Source of the DNA: Pseudomonas frederiksbergensis
Lineage (GTDB): Bacteria; Pseudomonadota; Gammaproteobacteria; Pseudomonadales; Pseudomonadaceae
NCBI RefSeq assembly: GCF_001874645.1
Contig: NZ_CP017886.1
Span: 2,356,001-2,420,000 of the forward strand
Direction: 5' to 3'
Length of the DNA: 64,000 bases
Shown: positions 60,100-64,000 of the stretch, one piece after another
How the letters are laid out: each line of letters opens with the position of its first letter
Numbering within the stretch: the first letter of the stretch is position 1
Translations under genes and position numbers: made by a program
Notes under the pieces: model-generated
What the model saw: only the letters and a program-made list of their open reading frames with translations
Database searches by the model: none
Told to the model about the DNA's origin: nothing

Positions 60100-61160
60100 C
60101 AGCGCAGCTCCTCAGCCAGTAACAACGTGCTTAACCGGCTCGCGACACGCTCGGGGTTCAGGCGAGTGAAGCACAATGGCCACTCGCGCTTGAGATCAAA
60201 CCGACGCTGATCTTCAGCGGTCGGCTGGTAAGAACATTTCTTTTGCAGGCACGGCGCACACGGGAAGTTGCTCGCCAGGTGCACCTGGCTTTTGCCATAG
60301 GCACCGGTCAGGCCTGGATTGGTCGGGCCGAACAGCGACACCGTCGGCACGTCCAATGCGGCCGCCAGATGACCGAGCCCCGTGTCCACCGCCACGCAGG
60401 CTTGTGCACCGGCCAGCACCTTGGCGACGCCGGCCAGGTTCAATTTGGGCAGCACTTCAGCATTACGCAGGCCCTTGGCGATGCGCTCAGCGCGGGCCTT
60501 CTCGACCGGGTTGCCCCACGGCAGTTTCACCGCCATGCCAAGGTGCCCCATGCGTTCAGCCAACTCACGCCAATAAGCTTCCGGCCAGTGCTTGGTGTCC
60601 CACGTAGTGCCGTGCAGGAACAGCACGTAAGGATTCTTGCGCGGCAGTTCGACCAGCCGCTCAACGCTCAGGCCATAGTCGCCCAACCCTTGCGGCAGGT
60701 CGTAGCCCAGCGCCACGGCGAACAGCTGACGCAGTCGTTCCACTGCATGTTGCCCACGGGCGACCGCTAGGCGTCGGGAATAAAACCGCGCAGCGATTGG
60801 CTCACGGGCAGAGTTTTTGTCCAGCCCGGCCACCGGCGCGCGGACGTAACGGGTCAGCCAGGCGCTTTTGAGCAGGCCCTGGGCATCGATCACCAGATCG
60901 TATTTCGTGGTGCGAACGCTTTGCTTGAAGCGCTTCCACTCGCCGCTCTTGATGGTTTGCCAGATGTTCTTGCGCCAGCGACGGATCGCCACCGGCATCA
61001 CCTTGTCGACAGCCGGGTGCCAGGTCGGGATCTCGGCGAAGCCTTCTTCCACCACCCAGTCGAACTTGATGCCCGGGATCGCCCGTGCTGCGTCGGTCAA
61101 CGCCGGCAACGCATGAATCACATCGCCCAACGAAGAAGTCTTGATCAACAGTACCCGCAA
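60099..61160 (-). CDS. waaC: ADP-heptose:Kdo heptosyltransferase I
   Basis: 353 residues, GT9 family. MRVLLIKTSSLGDVIHALPA is the classical opening, and VAVDTGLGHLAAALDVPTV the donor-site region. It adds heptose I to Kdo using ADP-heptose made by HldE. It lies one base after waaF. Confidence 0.95.
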   Translation of the reverse strand: MRVLLIKTSSLGDVIHALPALTDAARAIPGIKFDWVVEEGFAEIPTWHPAVDKVMPVAIRRWRKNIWQTIKSGEWKRFKQSVRTTKYDLVIDAQGLLKSAWLTRYVRAPVAGLDKNSAREPIAARFYSRRLAVARGQHAVERLRQLFAVALGYDLPQGLGDYGLSVERLVELPRKNPYVLFLHGTTWDTKHWPEAYWRELAERMGHLGMAVKLPWGNPVEKARAERIAKGLRNAEVLPKLNLAGVAKVLAGAQACVAVDTGLGHLAAALDVPTVSLFGPTNPGLTGAYGKSQVHLASNFPCAPCLQKKCSYQPTAEDQRRFDLKREWPLCFTRLNPERVASRLSTLLLAEELR

Positions 61161-61161
61161 C

Positions 61162-62196
61162 TTAACGGACCTCGACCGGAGCGCCTTGCAGGCGTTCTAG
61201 AGCTTCGTTCACCGGTTGCGGCGCGAGCTGGCGCAAGCAGTTGTAATGGCCGAAACGGCAGGTGCGATCGAAACACGGGCTGCACTCGATACCCAGACGA
61301 ACGATCTCGACCTTCTCGGCCAGCGGCGGCGTGAAGCCCGGCGACGTCGAGCCATAGACCGCCACCAGCGGACGGTTCAGCGCTGCCGCAACGTGCATCA
61401 GGCCGGAGTCGTTGGACACCACAGAATCGGCGCAGGACAGCAAGTCGATGGCCTCGGCCAGCGAAGTAGCCCCGCTGAGGTTCACCGACTCTTCACGCAG
61501 GCCCGGAATCAGTCGTGAGCGAATGTCTTCGCCGACCGCGTGATCGTTCTTCGAACCGAACAGCCAGACTTGCCAGCCTTCGCGGATTTTCGCTTCGGCG
61601 ACCTTGGCGTAGTGCTCCGACGGCCAGCGCTTGGACTCGCCGAACTCGGCACCCGGGCACAGCGCCAGCACCGGACGATCAAGGGCCAGATCGAACTTGG
61701 TCAGCGCAGTGTCGCGGCTGGCCGGGTCGATTTGCAGGCTCGGGCGCGGATACGGCTTGGGCAACTCGGCGCCAGGCTCATAGGCCAGCGCCATGAAGCG
61801 CTCGATCATCAGCGGGTAACGCTCTTTATCGAGGGTGCGCACGTCGTTGAGCAGGCCGTAACGAAACTCGCCACGCCAACCGGTGCGTTTCGGGATGCCG
61901 GCAAAGAACGGCACCAGTGCCGATTTCAGCGAGTTGGGCAGCAGAATCGCCTGATCGTACTGGCCGGCCAGGGACTTGCCGATCCGCCGCCGCGTTGCCA
62001 GCTCCAGCACGCCGTGGCCGAGCGGAAAGCTCAAGGCCTGGCGCACTTCGGGCATCCGCTCAAGGATCGGCCGACTCCACTCGGGGGCCAGCACGTCGAT
62101 TTCGCACTGAGGATGGCGCTGTCTCAGGCACTGAAAGAGTGTCTGCGCCATCACCATGTCACCGACCCAACTGGGCCCAACGATCAGAATTTTCAT
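61162..62196 (-). CDS. waaF: ADP-heptose:LPS heptosyltransferase II
   Basis: 344 residues, GT9 family, with MKILIVGPSWVGDMVMAQTL, CPGAEFGESKRWP and SNDSGLMHVAAALNRP. It adds heptose II. I chose ATG 62196; a TTG at 62208 adds four residues. It is the first gene of the inner-core operon running down to 56733. Confidence 0.95.
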   Translation of the reverse strand: MKILIVGPSWVGDMVMAQTLFQCLRQRHPQCEIDVLAPEWSRPILERMPEVRQALSFPLGHGVLELATRRRIGKSLAGQYDQAILLPNSLKSALVPFFAGIPKRTGWRGEFRYGLLNDVRTLDKERYPLMIERFMALAYEPGAELPKPYPRPSLQIDPASRDTALTKFDLALDRPVLALCPGAEFGESKRWPSEHYAKVAEAKIREGWQVWLFGSKNDHAVGEDIRSRLIPGLREESVNLSGATSLAEAIDLLSCADSVVSNDSGLMHVAAALNRPLVAVYGSTSPGFTPPLAEKVEIVRLGIECSPCFDRTCRFGHYNCLRQLAPQPVNEALERLQGAPVEVR

Positions 62197-62213
62197 AGTT
62201 ATCCACAAACGAG

Positions 62214-62250
62214 CGGGGAGGCATGACCAGTCTTCCTGGCGGCCTCCCCG
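62214..62250. terminator. Inverted repeat between glnE and waaF
   Basis: CGGGGAGGC (62214-62222) pairs with GCCTCCCCG (62242-62250). On the plus strand it is followed by TCTTATTT; on the minus strand it lies between the glnE stop and the waaF start. It may end glnE transcription. Confidence 0.6.
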
Positions 62251-62332
62251 TCTTATTTATCCAGGCTTTGTATGAGCAGTGTACGCCACTCGGTCATCCT
62301 GCATTTTCTGCTCCCTGCCTGATCTCATCCTT

Positions 62333-64000
62333 TTAGCTCAAGCCAAGCCCCGCCCAAATCCGTAAAACCTCTCGACGCTCGGCCACGAACTGGTCTCCCG
62401 GAATCACCCCGGCCTCATTCTGCAGGGCCTGGCGGTGAGCGGCGGCGCGGTAGGTCTTGTAGGACTCACGCAGCAGACTGGCGTCTTCGGTGGGCATCAA
62501 CCCGACCTCCTCCAGACCTTCCAGTATGCGGATGTTATCCGTATAGCGGAGCAGCGAAGGGTGCGCGTCAGACCACGCCAAAGCGGCGTATTGCACCATA
62601 AATTCAATATCGACGATACCTCCGGCGTCCTGCTTCAGGTCGAATGGCGCAGTCGCTTCGAAGGCATTGGGCGCGGTCCCGGCAGCGGTGCCCTTGCTCC
62701 CCAGGTTGTCGCGCATCTTGGCACGCATCTCACTGACTTCCTGGCGCAGCTTGGGCAAATCGCGTGCACGACCCAGAACCTTCGCCCGGACTTTTTCAAA
62801 GGACTGGCCGACATCCTGACTGCCGACCAGCACTCGCGCCCGCACCAGCGCCTGATGTTCCCAGGTCCAGGCTTCGTTTTCCTGATAACGCTCGAACGCC
62901 CCCAGCGAACTGACCAACAGCCCCGACGCGCCGGATGGACGCAGACGCATATCGACTTCGTATAACTGGCCGGAGTTGGTCTGGGTGGTCAGCAAATGGA
63001 TGATCCGCTGCCCCAGCCGGGTAAAGAATTGCGCGCCGTCGATCGGTTTCGCGCCGTCGGTTTCCGCCTGCGGATCACCATCGTGGATGAACACCAGGTC
63101 CAGGTCCGAACCATGCCCCAGCTCCAGGCCGCCAACTTTGCCATAACCGACAATGACGAAACCCGGGGCGCACAAGGTGCCGTCGGTACGCTGTGGCGAG
63201 CCGTACTTGGCGACCGTCTGGCGCCAGGCCAGGGTCAACACTTGCTCCAGAATGGCTTCAGCGAGCCAGGTCAGGTAGTCGCTGACTTTCATCAGCGGCA
63301 GGCTGCCGGCAATTTCCGAGGCCGCCACGCGCAGGCGGTGCGCCAGCTTAAAGTGCCGCAAGGCTTCCATCTGTTGTTCGAGATCATCCTCAGGAATACG
63401 CGTCAACCGCTCGCGCAATTCGGCGGCCAATTCCGGTGCCAGCGGTGGCTTGAACAGTCGCCCTTCGTTAAGCAATTCGTCGAGCAGCAGGGGGAAACGG
63501 GTGATCTGCTCGGCAATCCACGGGCTGGCCGCGCACAAGGTCAGCAGGCGCCGTAACGCACCGGGGTTCTCGGTGAGCAGCACCAGGTAAGCCGAGCGCC
63601 GAGCCACCGCTTCAACCAACGGCAACACACGCTCGAGCACCAGGTCCGGGTTGGCGTGCTCCACCGCTTGCGCCAGCAAACGCGGAATAAAGGCGTCGAG
63701 CCGTTCGCGCCCCAGACGTTGCATCGCCCGCAATTGCGGACTGCTGCGCAGGCTGGCAAGCGTTTTCAGGGCCTTGGGCGCATCGACAAAACCGCCTTCC
63801 TCCAACTGTCGGCAGGCGGCCTCTTCATCTTGGGCTTCTTCCCAGAGCGGCAGCCACTCACCGCCGACCACCACTTCGCTCTCCTCACCTTCCTCGTCAT
63901 CCGGGTCAGCGATCACTTGACGGAAGTGCCAGTCGACCCGGCCGCGCCAATACATCAGTTGCTCATGAAATGCCGTCCAATTGGCAAAGCCCAACATAAA
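62333..64000 (-). CDS. glnE: Glutamine synthetase adenylyltransferase (partial, C-terminal part visible)
   Basis: The frame is open to the window edge, so the 5' end is missing; at least 555 residues are visible. The segment GYGKVGGLELGHGSDLDLVF is the nucleotidyltransferase G-S-D-L-D motif, and QDAGGIVDIEFMVQY another conserved part. GlnE adenylylates or deadenylylates glutamine synthetase according to nitrogen state. It normally has about 980 residues. Confidence 0.94.
   Translation of the reverse strand, partial: FMLGFANWTAFHEQLMYWRGRVDWHFRQVIADPDDEEGEESEVVVGGEWLPLWEEAQDEEAACRQLEEGGFVDAPKALKTLASLRSSPQLRAMQRLGRERLDAFIPRLLAQAVEHANPDLVLERVLPLVEAVARRSAYLVLLTENPGALRRLLTLCAASPWIAEQITRFPLLLDELLNEGRLFKPPLAPELAAELRERLTRIPEDDLEQQMEALRHFKLAHRLRVAASEIAGSLPLMKVSDYLTWLAEAILEQVLTLAWRQTVAKYGSPQRTDGTLCAPGFVIVGYGKVGGLELGHGSDLDLVFIHDGDPQAETDGAKPIDGAQFFTRLGQRIIHLLTTQTNSGQLYEVDMRLRPSGASGLLVSSLGAFERYQENEAWTWEHQALVRARVLVGSQDVGQSFEKVRAKVLGRARDLPKLRQEVSEMRAKMRDNLGSKGTAAGTAPNAFEATAPFDLKQDAGGIVDIEFMVQYAALAWSDAHPSLLRYTDNIRILEGLEEVGLMPTEDASLLRESYKTYRAAAHRQALQNEAGVIPGDQFVAERREVLRIWAGLGLS

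Overview
The window is a chromosomal segment of a Pseudomonas, most likely of the P. fluorescens group. Three things point there. The gene order (tolC, waaA, LysR, SMR, FAD oxidoreductase, aldo/keto reductase, hldE, msbA, waaL, core glycosyltransferases, carbamoyltransferase, waaP, waaG, waaC, waaF, glnE) is the Pseudomonas lipopolysaccharide core locus. The protein lengths fit the genus. The intergenic spaces carry the REP sequence GATCGCAGCCTGCGGCAGC that is common in this group.

Host part 1 (1-22497). After the 3' end of a TolC-type channel come waaA (Kdo transferase), a LysR regulator divergent from a small multidrug transporter, an oxidoreductase/aldo-keto reductase pair and a conserved protein of unknown function. 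A long leftward-reading LPS cluster follows: hldE (heptose supply), an APS kinase plus a sulfotransferase, msbA, a WaaL-like ligase, two glycosyltransferases, a PIG-L deacetylase, a Mig-14 homologue, another glycosyltransferase and a carbamoyltransferase. Many of these genes overlap by 1-17 bases. The APS kinase/sulfotransferase pair is the unusual cargo and suggests sulfation of a surface glycan. A DUF6124 gene and a seven-unit 98-bp tandem array built around the REP element close this part.

Prophage (22498-56342, 33845 bp). A Mu-like transposable prophage sits inside the last unit of the 98-bp array. Its ends are exact: TGT...ACA termini, a 5-bp CCCAA target duplication, and a TTTGGCACTG transposase-site motif at the same offset (bases 18-27) from both ends. 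It reads leftward from its immunity region: S24 repressor (opposite strand), Ner, MuA-like DDE transposase, MuB-like ATPase, a set of small early genes, GemA, Mor, a lysis cassette with nested Rz/Rz1, packaging and head genes, a contractile tail, baseplate, tail fibre and fibre chaperone. Three copies of a 21-bp motif lie where late promoters would be expected (before the lysis block, before the protease gene, before the distal baseplate block). A perfect 44-bp palindrome lies between the G-like and I-like genes, where Mu carries its strong gyrase site. The tail chaperone has an A-AAA-AAG frameshift site. The gp48-like baseplate gene has a one-base frameshift that may make the prophage defective. 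Two cargo-like genes are present, one on the opposite strand and one encoding an exported protein.

Host part 2 (56343-64000). After the flanking remnant of the repeat array and a 300-bp repeat-rich spacer, the inner-core operon continues leftward: waaF, waaC, waaG, waaP and a tandem kinase-domain protein, with glnE (5' end off the window) upstream of waaF. The prophage therefore splits the LPS core locus into two blocks without breaking a recognisable host gene.
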